The notes beneath the pieces were generated by a model. The model made no database searches and was not told the DNA's origin. It saw nothing but the letters and a program-made list of their open reading frames with translations. Below are positions 11,850 through 23,428 of a stretch of DNA of 64,000 nt, in pieces. The DNA comes from Zygnema cylindricum (lineage: Eukaryota; Streptophyta; Zygnematophyceae; Zygnematales; Zygnemataceae), in NCBI GenBank assembly GCA_037447655.1, contig JBBHKE010002503.1, forward strand, positions 303,102-367,101. The letters run 5' to 3'. Position 1 is the first letter of the stretch. Every line of letters starts with the position of its first letter. The translations under genes and the position numbers were made by a program.

Positions 11850-13420
11850 TAAAAGGATAAAGGACTCCGGTGCATCTGCCCACATGCGCCGCAATGGCCA
11901 TCTATGTGAGAGTACTCAATCTATTTCACCCATCAAATTTTTTTTTAGTGATGATACCTTTGTTGAGTCAAAAGCTAAGGGGAGGGTGTCACTTATGTTG
12001 AACGTAAAGGGAAAACCTGTGAAATGGGTTTTGGAAGATGTGTTACATGTCCCAGCTTTAAAAAAAAAAATCTCTACATCAGTGGTAGAAAAGTAAGGTT
12101 TTAAAACTATATCTGAGAATGGAAAGAAAACAATGAGTAAGAATGGGAAAATACTTGTAGAGGGATTTGCTGGAGGAAACAATTTTTATCGGTTGAGTCT
12201 TGCAAATGATAATGACAATGATGTTATGTACTCAAGTGTAATCAGTGATTGTGATACATGGCATAAACGTTTAGGACATGTGAATTATGATAGATTAGAA
12301 AAGATGGTAAATCAAAAAATGGTGGAAGGTGTTAAAATTAGTCAAAAACCAGCATCAAATGTATGTGATGGTTGTGCAATGGGAAAAATTCATAAGTTGC
12401 CTTTCCCTTCGCAAACTGATCATAGAAGTAGCGGGGTTCTAGAACTAATTTATTCAAATGTATGGGGGCCATCTAGGTATCCATCTGTGGGAGGTGCTAA
12501 GTTTATGCTTACCTTTACTGATGACTATAGTAGATTTACTACAGTCTATTTTTTGAGAAGTAAGGATGAAGTTTTTTCAAAATTTAAAGAGTATAAGGCT
12601 TGGGTTGAGAATCTACATGAGAGAAAGATAGCGGGATTCAGATCTGATAATGGAGGGGAGTACATTTCTAATGAGTTTGCAGAATTCCTAAAATTGCATG
12701 GTATCTCACGTTAGCTAACCGTTTCTTTTTCTCCGAAACAAAGCGGTGTTTCAGAAAGGATGAATAGGACCATATCAGAGTGTGCTACGATAATGTTGGC
12801 TGATATGGACATAGATTTCAAATTTTGGGCAGATGTTATGAATTATGCAGCTTATGTGAGAAATAGGCTAGAAATAAGGGTAGTAAAAGATAAAACACCT
12901 TACGAAATGTGGACAAGACAAAAACCAGATGTAAGTCACTTCAAAGTTATTGGAAGTAAGATATTCTTGCTAGATAATGATCCACAAAAATGGAAATTAG
13001 AGTCAAAAGGCATACCAGGCATGTTTTTAAGGTATGATGATTATGCCAAGGGTTATAAAGTATATGACATTAAAAGAAATAGAGTTGTGGTAGCCAGAAA
13101 CATCATAGTGAAAGATGAGGGAAAAGGAATAGATTTATTTAATCAGCTTACAGATGAAAAGAAAGATCAAAGTGTTGATTATATCTTTTTAGAGGAAAAT
13201 CCTATGTCTTTCAAAAAAAATATAGAAACATCTACATTAGCTCAAAGTGACTTGCAATCATCTTCTCCCCGAGAAACAGGAAGTGATATGCCCGAAAGAG
13301 TTGCAGACTCTCCTCTACCCCAAACTGATACTGAATCACAAGAAGAATCACAAATATCGAAGAGGAGGACCCAACCATCTATTCCAGCATTAGAATTTTG
13401 AGGTGGAGTTAGGCTAAGTG
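11850..13420 (+). pseudogene. Element C: protease and integrase (5' part missing)
   Basis: It starts in the middle of the protease (about GTGCATCTGCCCACATG near 11,870, matching the DSGAS..HM region) right at the end of the element A LTR; gag and 5' LTR are absent from this side. Further on are the pre-integrase region (TWHKRLGHVNYDRLEKM at about 12,255), CDGCAMGKIHKLPF and the integrase core (TFTDDYSRFTTVYFL, FRSDNGGEYISNEF). A TAG stop near 12,712 is followed by a second open part (SERMNRT..) reaching a TGA at about 13,400. The most economical reading is that element A inserted into C, so that the 5' part of C lies left of the window. Confidence 0.9.
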
Positions 13421-15051
13421 CAAGACTCAGGGGAGAAAATGCAGCCTTTGCTCATTTAGCACACATATAATAGCCTCTAACATTCAAAGAAGCTTTTTCG
13501 AGTAATGAAAGGGAACTTTGGGTGGAAGGCTTCAATGAGGAAATGAAGTCCATCATGGAGGCCAAAACTTGGGATCAGGTGGAACTTCCTCAAGAAGAAA
13601 GACTATTGGAAGTAAATGGGTGTTTAATTCAAAATTGAACCCAGATAATACCTTGGACAGGTATAAGGCTCGCTTGGTTGCTAAAGGATATAATCAAAAG
13701 GAAGGGATAGATTATGAAGAAACTTTTTCACCGGTAGTAAGGTTTCTATCTGTTCGCATCTTACTTTTTTTAGCTGGCATAGAGGATTTTGACATCCACC
13801 AAATGGATGTCAAAACTGCTTTTTGCATGGTGATTTAGATGAGGTCATATATATGAAACAATCTTAGGTTTTCAGGAAGCAGGAAAATAAAATCTTGTGT
13901 GTTGAATTTTAAAATATTTGTATGGCCTAAAACAGGCCCCTAGGCAATGGAACCGAAAGTTAGATGTGTTCTTGACAAGATTAGGATTTACAAGAATTAG
14001 CTCACATCATTATGAATATGTGATGTGTGGTGATAATCTTGATGGGGTGATATTCATTGCACTGTATGATGATGATTTGCTGCTAATTATTAGGAACAAA
14101 GAAGAAATTGCTAGAGTAAAACATGTTGTTAATTCACAATTTGAAATGAAAGATTTGGGTGAGGCAAAGTATATCCTTTGCATACTAGTTGAAAGAGATA
14201 GAGAAAAGAGAATCGTTAGGCTAACTCAAAAAGAAGCGATAGGAAACATGTTGGAAAAATTTGGCTTGGTTGATGCCAAAGGTAGTGCAACTCCTATGGA
14301 GTATAAGCAAAAACTTGAAGGAATGAAGCATGAGTTTAGAGTCATAATAGATGAGGAACTCAGTGCAAAAGAGCAAAAATTTATGTCCCAAGTACCCTGT
14401 AGACAAGTAGTAGGAAGTCAAGTTTACTTCAAGAATTGTACTAGGCCCAATATAGATGCAGATGTTAGTGGGTTGAGTAGAAGTCTACAAAATCCATGAA
14501 AGAGAGATTAGGAGGCAGCAAAGAGGGTCTTAAGATATCTTGTTGGGACCATAAATCTTTGGTTTACTTTGGGATGGGATAAGGTTAGCATTAATACTTG
14601 GAGTGATGCTAGCTATGGTGATGTGCCTAATAGGAAGTCTACAACTGGGTATGTCTTTCACATTGGAAGTGGAACTTGTAGTTGGAGTAGTAAACTTCAA
14701 AAGGTCACGGCTCAATCTACTATGGAAGCCGAATACATGGTTCCGAGTGCAGCCTTTAAAGAGTTGCTATGGATTAAGGCATTTCTTTAAAAATTGGGTT
14801 TTACACAACAAGGGACACAAATAATATTATTCGGCACTCAAGCAGCCATTTCTGTGGCTACAAACCCAAGTCACCATTTCAAGAGTAAACATATGGACAT
14901 TCGGCTACATTTGGTACGAGAGAAAGTATTTGCAAAAGTGGTCAAACTTTGTTATTTGCCTGATGAGAAAATGGTTGCGGACATGTTGACAAAAGCCCTT
15001 CCCGCTCTTAAGTTGGAGTACTGCAGAAAAGCATGTGGTCTAAGTGAGTAA
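13421..15051 (+). pseudogene. Element C: reverse transcriptase and RNase H (broken)
   Basis: RT blocks GSKWVFNSKLNP, RYKARLVAKGYNQKEG and FSPVVRFLSVRILLFLAG lie at about 13,600-13,800, followed by a frameshift. The catalytic box at about 14,060 reads ALYDDDLLLII, where related copies have YVDD. RNase H follows (INTWSDASYGDVPN at about 14,590, STMEAEYM, AISVATNPSHHFKSKHMDIR) and ends CGLSE with a stop at about 15,051. Scattered stops (13,838; 14,497; 14,789) show decay. Confidence 0.9.
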
Positions 15052-15060
15052 GCCATCTAA

Positions 15061-15076
15061 AGCTTAAGGGGAGTAT
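15061..15076 (+). promoter_or_regulatory. Element C polypurine tract
   Basis: AGCTTAAGGGGAGTAT precedes the TG start of the 3' LTR. The same tract is found in reverse at 18,145-18,160 beside element D. Confidence 0.7.
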
Positions 15077-15762
15077 TGAAAAGTAAGCTTTAGTAAGTCT
15101 TATAAATTTGAGCCTATGACTTATAATATATTTGGAATACCAACTATTCAATATTGACCAAATTTAATGTGGAATTTTTGTAGTATCTACACGAATAGTT
15201 ATCTTTAAGTAAATAAGTGTGTACGGCCGCCAATGAATGTGGACGTGATAAAAATCACCAGGATTTTTAGGGTATAGATATTGTTAGTGGACAATTTTGG
15301 TCCAAACACTTAGATTTTTGTCAGTAGGTTGTCAAGTGAAACCTGTACATACGTTTTAGATGTTTTCTAGATCTTTTAAGTATTTAGTTTAATTAGGATT
15401 GATCAATTCTACACAGAATGTACATTCTACACAGAGTTTAAGGAAATGAGAGCACTAAGTGCAGTTTAAGGTGTTTTGTGCTCTATTGTCTTTGATTTGC
15501 TTGTAATACATGTTTGTTTGGTTGAAAGACCTCTTTCATTTGTAATTACATATCTTCCAGTATTGATCTAGTCTGGTAGGTATTTCTATTTGGGTTTGCT
15601 TCCGCTAACATGTCTGATAATGGCTTAGCTCCTGCTGGAAGTGCTCCTATTAGCCTTAGTGCTCCACCTGCTCCTCCTAGGACGAATATCCCAGCTGGTG
15701 CAAGTGTGACTCCTAGTGGGAGTGGATCGCAGCCGAGTCTAAATGCCAATGACCTTCAAGAT
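15077..15762 (+). repeat. Element C 3' LTR, containing a gag start
   Basis: It starts TGAAAAGTAAGC and ends near CTTCAAGA. It contains ATG at 15,610 and an open gag leader (MSDNGLAPAGSAPISL, ending SLNANDLQ), just as in the 5' LTRs. The sequence leaves gag exactly at the LTR end, so the leader is LTR sequence and not the start of a second element. Length (686 bp) equals that of the element A LTR. Confidence 0.85.
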
Positions 15763-16309
15763 TCCATTGTTGACACAACCTGATGGAGAAGTGAACAAAA
15801 TATTAGAGCCAGTAAACCTATTTGTAACATTACTGTCAGCGCTTGATAGAGAAGTGGTAGAAGTGTTGATTTTGTATTTGTGTTATTTGTGTCTTGTCTT
15901 ATTAAAGTGTTGGCACGGCGATCTTAGCTCATTGTATGGTTATGTGTCGTAGTGATTGTAGAGCTCTCTGTATTGAGGTAATTTTGTGGTGTCGTACTTT
16001 GCCGGCGCGCGTTTCACGCGTCGTGGCTGATTGGTTGATTTTTACCTGTACGGCACTTGTTGGTTCATTTGAGGATTGCGGTACTGTGACTTTTCATTTG
16101 AGTAATTGGGCATCCGCGAGAATTGACGATGTTTCGCTTCGCAACTTACGATTCTATTTCGGTTCAATGTGGAGATTTGTCCTTTTGGTTGGGGCGTACA
16201 TTTGTATGGCCGATATCGTTTTACTTTGTCGTGGAGTTCTGGTTGACGTTCGCTTATGTACCTTTTGATCGTGTACGGAGAGCATTGATGTTTTAAAGAT
16301 ATTAAGGGC
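15763..16309. other. Unassigned spacer between LTRs
   Basis: About 550 bp without LTR or pol similarity. A frame at 15,743-15,952 begins in the LTR end and reads into PLLTQPDGEVNKILEPVN, which I do not recognise. No splice or start context supports a gene. Confidence 0.4.
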
Positions 16310-17285
16310 ACTTTCCCATGTAACCGAAACTTTAATCTTGTAACTTTGTTTGTAGCGAAGATTCTCCGTACATCTTTATGAGCATTTCGATGTAATCGCA
16401 AATAACTTGTTACTTCAAAAAGTGACAAGCATAAACGTGTACGAAAAACGTGACACATAAACAGTACACAAAATGTTGCGAAACTTCCACTCAATTTCGA
16501 TTTCAAACGTCCACCTGCACGTTGAACAGTTTCTGTCACTTTGCTTTATGTGCACGCCACATTGTCGACGTGGAGGTATTGCAAATGTTTAGGGTTTGTG
16601 ACATTGTGACATCATGCGCGTCACGCTTAACTTTGACAGCGCCCATGTCACAATTTCTAAAACTTTCCGCCATGATTTTTCGATTGTTGTTTTTTGTCTT
16701 TTCCTACTCTACTTGCCATCAAAATACGCTCAAAGATAGTCAAAAGAAATCATTTTCATAGATCTTTCATTTGATACCTTTCTTGCCTTTTTTCATTGCA
16801 AGAATTGTGAGATATACGCGTTAGTGGGAGAGGGAGAGAGAGAGATGCGCTTTCATGGATTTCGCTTTTGCGAAATGGCATCCCTTGGTCGAGACCCCTC
16901 CACTGCCTCTGTACGGAAAAAGGTGCACGGAAAAAAGTACGTACAGGTTGTAAACGTGCACTGGATTTTTTTTTGTCGAAAATTTTGTCAAAAACCTCCG
17001 ACGCGTGCGAAATCATATGCAAATTCGCCCACGTCGTGGAACTTTATTTAAAATCACCTCTCGAGGTGATTTTATTAAAGTTTGAAGATGATCTGGAAGG
17101 ACGCGAAAGTGGGTCGAAACTCGCTAAACGATAAACTGCATCGCGATAGACGACAAACTGCGGTACAGCTAAAGTTTTAATGGAACGCAACTTGTACGGT
17201 GGTAATTTGAATTTTTGGGTACGGCTGCAGATTTTTTCTTTTTTTTCCAAGTTATAAAGGAAAACGACAGAAATTTAGAGTATTT
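16310..17285 (+). repeat. Interspersed non-coding repeat, family R, copy 1
   Basis: Shares ordered blocks with 56,620-57,345, 57,985-58,300 and 62,740-63,020: GATTCTCCGTACA, GTTTGTGACATTGTGACAT, AAGTTTGAAGATGAT, GTGGGTCGAAA, GACGACAAA, and AAAACGACAGAAA near the end. It includes a perfect palindrome at 17,050-17,073 (11-bp arms AAAATCACCTC) and a second at about 16,859-16,876 (ATTTCGC..GCGAAAT). No coding frame is shared among copies. Confidence 0.65.
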
Positions 17286-17304
17286 AATTCAATAATTAAT
17301 AATC

Positions 17305-17599
17305 AGTTGACACAGAATGTACATTCTACACAAGAGCTAAGGAAATAAGAGCTCTGAGTGCAATTTAAGGTGTTTTTGATCTATTGTCTTTGATTTGCTT
17401 GTAGTACATATTTGTATGGTTGAAAGACCTCTTTCATTTGAAGTTACATATCTTACACTATAGATCTAGTCTATTAGGCATTTCTCTTTGGGTTTGCTTC
17501 TGCTAAGATGTTGGATAATGGTTTTGTTCCCGCTGGTGCAAGCGTGACTCCTAGTGGGAGTGGATCACAGCCAAGTCTAAATGCCCCTGACCTTCAACA
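17305..17599 (+). repeat. 3' part of an element-A-family LTR with gag leader
   Basis: Matches 15,405-15,762: ACAGAATGTACATTCTACACA, GGTTGAAAGACCTCTTTCATTTG, then ATG at 17,510 and a gag leader ending in the full LTR end CTTCAACA. The 5' half is missing. It meets a reverse-oriented LTR at 17,604, making an inverted junction. Confidence 0.82.
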
Positions 17600-17603
17600 A
17601 TCT

Positions 17604-18144
17604 GTAGACATGACAGCTAAAGCAAACCCAAAGAGAAATGCCTAGTAGACTAGATCTAAAGTGTAAGATATGTACTTTTAAATGAAAAAGGTCTTTCAAC
17701 CATACAAACATGTACTACAAGCAAATCAAAGACAATAAATCACAATACACCTTAATCTGCAATCTGTGCTCTCATTTCGTTAACTCTTGTGCAGAATGAA
17801 CATTCTGTATTAAACTGATCATTCCTAATTGAACTAAATACTCTAAAGATCCTCAAAATATCTAAAACGTATGTACATGTTTCACCAAACAACCTACTTA
17901 CAAAAATCTAAGTGTTTGGACCAGAATTGTACACTAAAAATATCTATACCCTAAAAATCCGGGTGATTCTTATCAAGTCCACATTCATTGGCGGCCCTAC
18001 ACGCTACTTTACTTAAAGATAACTATTCGTGTACATAATACAAAATATCCAAACTAAATTTGGTCAATATTGAACAGTTGGTATACCAAAAATATTCTAA
18101 GTCCTAGACTCAAATTTCTATGACTTACTAAAGCTTACTTTTCA
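17604..18144 (-). repeat. Element D 3' LTR, truncated
   Basis: On the minus strand it starts TGAAAAGTAAGC at 18,144 and runs to the gag start ATGTCTACAG at about 17,604, where it is cut, losing about 150 bp of the leader part. The adjoining polypurine tract (reverse of 18,145-18,160) places it as the 3' LTR of D. Confidence 0.85.
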
Positions 18145-19570
18145 ATACTCCCCTTAAGCTTTAGAAGACTTACTCACTTAGACCACATGCTTTTCTATAG
18201 TACTCCAACTTAGAAGATGGAAGGGTTTTTGTCAACATGTCCGCAACCATTTTCTCATCAGGCAAATAGCAAAGTTTGACCACTCTTGCAAATACTTTCT
18301 CTCGTACCAAATGTAGCGAATTTCCATATGTTTACTCTTAAAATGGTGACTTGGGTTTGTAGCCACAAAAATGGCTGTCTGATTGTTGCACCATATTATT
18401 TGTGTTCCGTGTTGTGTAAACCCCAATTCTTGCAAAAATGCCTTAATCCAAAGTAGCTCTTTCAAGGCTGCACTCGCTGTCATAGTCGATTGTGCCGTGA
18501 CTTTTCGAAGTTTACTACTCCTACTACAAGTTCCATTTCCAATCTGAATGACATTTCTAGTTGTAGACTTCCTACTATGCACATCACCATGGCTCGCATC
18601 ACTCCAAGTATTAATGTTAACCTTGTCCCCTCCCAAAGTAAGCCAAATATTTCTAGTTCCAACAAGATAACTTAACACCCTTTTTGCAGCCTCCCAGTCT
18701 CATTTCGTGGATTTTGCAAACTTTTGCTCAATACACCAACAGCTGCAGCTATATCGGGCCTAGTGCAATTCAAGAAGTAAATTAGACTTCCTAATAGTTA
18801 TCATTAGGGTACTTGGGACATAAATATTTGCTCTTCTGCACTGAGTTCCTCATCTATTATGACTCCAAACTCATGTTCTTTTCCTTCAAGTTTTTGTTTA
18901 TACTCCATAAGAGTTGCACAACCTTTGGCATCAGCCAAGCCAAATTTTTCCAACATGTTTCCTATCGCTTCTTTTTTAGTTAGCCTTATTATTTTCTTTT
19001 CTCTATGTCTTTCAACTTATGTTCCAATGATATATTTTGCCTCACCCAAATCCTTCATTTCATATTGTGAAATAAGAGCGTGTTTTACTCTAGCAATTCC
19101 TTCTTTGTTCCTACTAATAAGCAGCAAATCATCAACATACACAATAATGAATATCACCTCATCAGAATTAACACCACACATAACATATACTGAATGATCC
19201 GAGCTAATTCTAGTAAATCCTAATCTTGTCAATAACTCATCTAACTTTCGGTTCTATTGCCAAGGGGCTTGTTTTAAGTCATACAAAGATTTTAAAAGTC
19301 TTCACACAAGATTTTTTTTTCTTGTTTCCTCAAAAACCCTAAGGCTACTTCATATAAATGACTAGATCACCATGCAAAAAGGTATTTGTGACATCCATTT
19401 GGTGTATGTTAAAATCCTTTATCGCAACTAATGTAAGATGCGAACAGATAGAAACAATACAACCGGTGAAAATGTTTCTTCATAATCTATCCCCTACTTT
19501 TTACTATATCCTATAGCAACCAAGTGAGCCTTATAATCTGGGTTCAATTTTAATTTAAACAACCATTTAT
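18145..19570 (-). pseudogene. Element D: reverse transcriptase and RNase H (broken)
   Basis: RNase H is at 18,678-18,232 (INTWSDASHGDVHSRKST, then IWCNNQTAIFVATNPSHHF). The RT catalytic part is at 19,232-19,017 with an intact FIIVYVDDLLLISRNKEG. The RT N-terminal stretch near 19,330-19,560 is heavily damaged by frameshifts. Confidence 0.88.
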
Positions 19571-20944
19571 TTTGAATAGCCTTTCTTCATTGAGGAAGTT
19601 CCACCAAATCCCGAGTTTGGGCCTCTATGATGGACTTCATTTCCTCATTGACGGCTTGTACCCAATGTTCCCTTTCATTACTCACCTTGCTACTTCTATG
19701 ATTAGTTTGCGAAGGGAAAGGCAACTTATGAATTTTTCCCATTGCACCACCATCACATACATTTGATGCTGGTTTTTGACTAATTTTTACACCTTCCACC
19801 ATTTTTTGATTTACCATCTTTTCTAATCTATCATAATTCACATGTCCTAAACGTTTATGCCATAAATCACAATCACTAATTACACTCGAGTACATAACAT
19901 CATTGTCATTATCATTTGCAAGACTCAACCGATACAAATTGTTTCCTCCAGCAAAACCCTCTGCAACTATTTTCCCATTCTTACTCACTGTCTTCTTCCC
20001 ATTCTCAGATACAGTTTTAAAACCTTTCTTTTCTACCACTTAAGTAGAGAAAAAATTTCTTTTAAAAGTTGGGACGTGCAACACATCTTCGAAGACCCTT
20101 TTCACAGGTTTTCCATCTACATTCAACATAAGTGACACCCTCCCCTTTGCTTTCGACTCAACAAACATATTATCACTAAAAAAAAAAAAATGGGTGAAAT
20201 AGATTGAATACTCTCAAATAGATGGCGATTGCGGCAAATGAGGGCAGATCCGCCAAAGTCCTTAATCCATTTGTCTTTGACCACGCCTTCCATTGCTTGT
20301 GACATCGCATAGTATTTCTTTTCACTGTTGTCTGGAAAGTAGGTCACATCCTCCTCCTTAAGTTCGTTGAAGAGAGCAGTTGGGCAACCACCTGATTGAG
20401 AAGGAACCCAGCTTTCGTCCCATCAGAGCAAATTTTCTTGTGGATTTTTCTCTTTTGTATGCATTACACATTCTAAACACATGCCTTTTTTTATCAAAGT
20501 AATAGCATCTTAAAGGTGACCTATGGGACCACTACCTCTGCCACTGCCACTACCAATCTTAGAATCCGAAAACTGGTTAGCTAGTGCTTGAACAGACTTA
20601 CTACTACCTCTTTGTGACATCTGGTTAGCTTCTTCACTCAAATAAGTTGAATTGTTAATGTTATATTCCATTGACGTTGTGGAATAGCCCTAAGCCTATC
20701 CATGGCTTCCTTATATTCATCAGGCAAAGTTCTCATCAACAACATAGCCAGCTAAGGTGGTGAAAAGTCCACACCTGCACTAGTACTCTGAAGGAACAAC
20801 CTTTTCGTAGCATGGCAATGATCTGACATGCTACCTCCAGAATACTTAAACTCAAAGATGTGAGTGGCTATGTTAGTCTGGATAGTAACATCTATCTGAA
20901 CATACATAGACCGTACACTAAACCAAACTTCAGAGGCTTTTTTT
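19571..20944 (-). pseudogene. Element D: gag end, protease and pre-integrase fused to RT start
   Basis: The gag remainder lies at 20,944-20,560 (SEVWFSVRSMYV, MSDHCHATKRLF), with a damaged protease (WIKDFGGSALICRNRHL, lacking the DSGAS motif). The frame 20,039-19,587 reads the pre-integrase zinc region (DLWHKRLGHVNYDRL) up to PFPSQTNHRSSK, then jumps directly to NEREHWVQAVNEEMKSII, which in A and C lies after the integrase. About 1.07 kb corresponding to 12,430-13,497 of C is missing. Confidence 0.9.
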
Positions 20945-21671
20945 TGTTGTTCTACAACCACCGGTGCAAGTGGAGGAGCAGCAGTAGTAGTAGAAGTAGA
21001 CTTGATAAACTCTCAGAAGCTATCAAGAATCCTACCAAACAGTTGTTCTTAAGTGCTCACCAATTCTTATACAAGCATCCAGACCTCACAAAACTCTATC
21101 GGAATATATAGAGTAGCTTAAACACTGATACCTCCCAAAGTTTTAGCACAATTGACCTGACAACACCCCAGATATAATACTCAGAAGTTTCCCAAAAAAT
21201 GTCTGCAGTTTTACTACTTCGAAGTCTGGATACATAATATGTTATGAGTCCTAAGTCTTATACTTGTGTTGAACTGGAAACACTAGTGTACTTGAGAGGT
21301 ACGTCAAACCACCAAGCTACCACTAATCTGTCAAGCTACCCCTGAGCTATCACTAAGCTACCACTGAGCTATCACTAAGCTACCACTGAGATACCCACTA
21401 AGTTGACTAGAATTGTATCTATCGCAGTTGCTCTATCCTGTACAGAATCACATTAAGAATATCAGACGCTGCGTTGTCCATACGAACCATATCAAATATA
21501 ATCGTGGTTGCATTGTCTTATCTGTGTTGCAGCTTCGCTGCTGCGCTGCTCTGTTGCTGCGATGCTCTGCTGTATAGCAGTTGCGTTGCTCTCTCGGTAT
21601 AGCAGTTGCGCTGCTTTGTCTGTATAGCAGCTTTGCTGCTTTGAGACTGAAAGCTTTCCAAAAAGACAAAA
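20945..21671 (-). repeat. Element E 3' LTR
   Basis: Matches 25,926-26,629. The reverse complement ends GTAGAACAACA. It contains GC-rich tandem units (GCTGCGCTGCTCTGTC-like, about 21,500-21,640) and repeats of AGCTACCACTAAGCTATC (about 21,310-21,400). The gag ATG present in the 5' LTR is changed to AAG here. Confidence 0.88.
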
Positions 21672-21833
21672 CTCCCCTAAAACTTTAGACTCAGTATACC
21701 GGCGCAGCTGCGGTGATAAACTAGCGCAGCATCGCAGCATAGCAATATAGCAATTAGCAAGTCACCCAGTCCCACTACATTTCAATGTTAGATTTATCGC
21801 AGAGTGGCAGTATAGCAATGCAACAATTCAACT
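21672..21833 (-). other. Element E 3' untranslated segment and polypurine tract
   Basis: Lies between the RNase H stop and the 3' LTR. On the minus strand it holds short GCGCAGCATCGCAGCATAG-like repeats and ends TTTTAGGGGAG next to the LTR, the expected polypurine tract. Confidence 0.6.
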
Positions 21834-23428
21834 ATTCACTTAATCCCACTGCGTCCCTACAATACTTCAGCTTAAGAGCAGGAAAAGCATTAGTGAGCAT
21901 ATCAGCAATCATTTTTGCATATGGCAAATAACATAACTTAATCACTCTAGAGAAATCTTTTTCTCTTACAAAGTGTAATCCTACATCTATGTGCTTTCTT
22001 TTGAAGTGATGACTCGGGTTAGAAGCAATGGCAATGGCAACCTCGTTATCACACCAGATCACCTGTGGACCTACTTGCATGTATCCTAGTTCTTGTAACA
22101 TGGATTTTACCCACAAGAGTTCTTTGAGGGCCGAGCTTGCTGCCATATATTTTGACTCCGTTGTCGACTGTGCTGTAACCTTTTGAAGTTTGCTGCTCCA
22201 GCAGCAAGTACCGTTCCCAATTTGTAGAACGAATCACGTGGTGGATTTCCGGCTTGGCATGTCGCCATAGCTTGCATCACTCCATGTTTGCAGCTTGACT
22301 TCTCCTCCGCCTAGAGTGAGTTTGAGATCTTTAGTTCCTGCCAAATTTCTTAAGACTCTCCTCCCTGCATCAAGATCAGATTTTCTCGGATATTCTAGAC
22401 TCCTGCTCAGTACCCCGACTGCTGGAGCAATGTCAAGACGGGTACAGTTCATGAAATATATTAAGCTTCCCACTATCTGTCTATAAGGTATTATTATCAT
22501 AGGATCATTCTCCCTTGACTCTACATTCTCGCTAACAATGACACCTGGTTCTGTCTCTTCTCCCTTTAACTTCTGCCGAAACTCCATTGGAGTTAAACAT
22601 CCTTTTGCCCCCCGCATTCCGTACTCATCTAACATGTTTCCAATAGCCTCTTTTTGAGTCAATTTTATTTTTTTCTTATTTCTGTCCCTACCTAGGTACC
22701 CAAAATATATTTTGCCTCATCGAGGTCTTTTATCTCGAACCGTTAGTTTAGAGGAGTTTTGATTTTGTTAATTTCAGCCATTGATTTGCTAATTAATAGC
22801 AAATCATCTATATATACTACTAAATACACTATCCCATTTTAACCCTTTAGAACGTAGATAGAGTGATCAAAACTTATCCTTTGAAATCCTAAGCTAGTTA
22901 AGAATTCATCAAGCTTTATATTCCACTGTCTGGGGGGCCTGTTTTAGGCCGTACAAATATTTTAGCAAATTGCATACTAAGTGATCTTTTCCTTGTTCCA
23001 CATACTTTTCAGGCTGCTGCATATAAATGGTCTCTTCTAGTTCTCCGTGCAAAAAGGTCGTCTTTACATCCATCTGATGAATTTTCATATCTTCTATAGC
23101 ATCTATAGACAGCAAAATCCTAACTGTCGGAAATCTTACAACCGGAGAAAATGTATCTTCAAAATCGATTCATTCGTTTTGATTATACCCCTTTGCCACA
23201 AGTTTGGCCTTATAGCGTTCAATGGTGTTATCGGGATTTAACTTCACCTTGAATACCCATTTGCTGCCGATCCCTTTTCGGTCTGGAGGAAGGTCTACAA
23301 GCTCCCATGTTTGAGCCTCCATGATGGACTTCATTTCGTCGTTTGTTGCCTCTATCTAGTGATTCCGTTCTTGTGATGAGAAAGCCTCCTAAATGGTCAA
23401 AGGCTCCGTGAGGATGCCGAGTAGGCAA
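21832..23428 (-). pseudogene. Element E: reverse transcriptase and RNase H (broken)
   Basis: The RT start lies at about 23,330-23,200 (GNKRRNEVHHGGS is an out-of-frame trace of NDEMKSIMEA-like sequence). Open parts then give MKIHQMDVKTTFLHGELEET and YLYGLKQAP (23,115-22,909), a YIDD catalytic box at about 22,815, a connection region (22,662-22,234, MTQKEAIGNMLDEYGM, LIYFMNCTRLDIA) and RNase H (LQTWSDASYGDMPSRKSTT, then VIWCDNEVAIAIASNPSHHF) ending AVGLSE with a stop at about 21,832. Confidence 0.9.

Noticed and set aside
15610-15762. Gag fragment after the C 3' LTR as a second tandem element
   Set aside because: It ends exactly where the LTRs of A and D end, so it is the coding end of the LTR.
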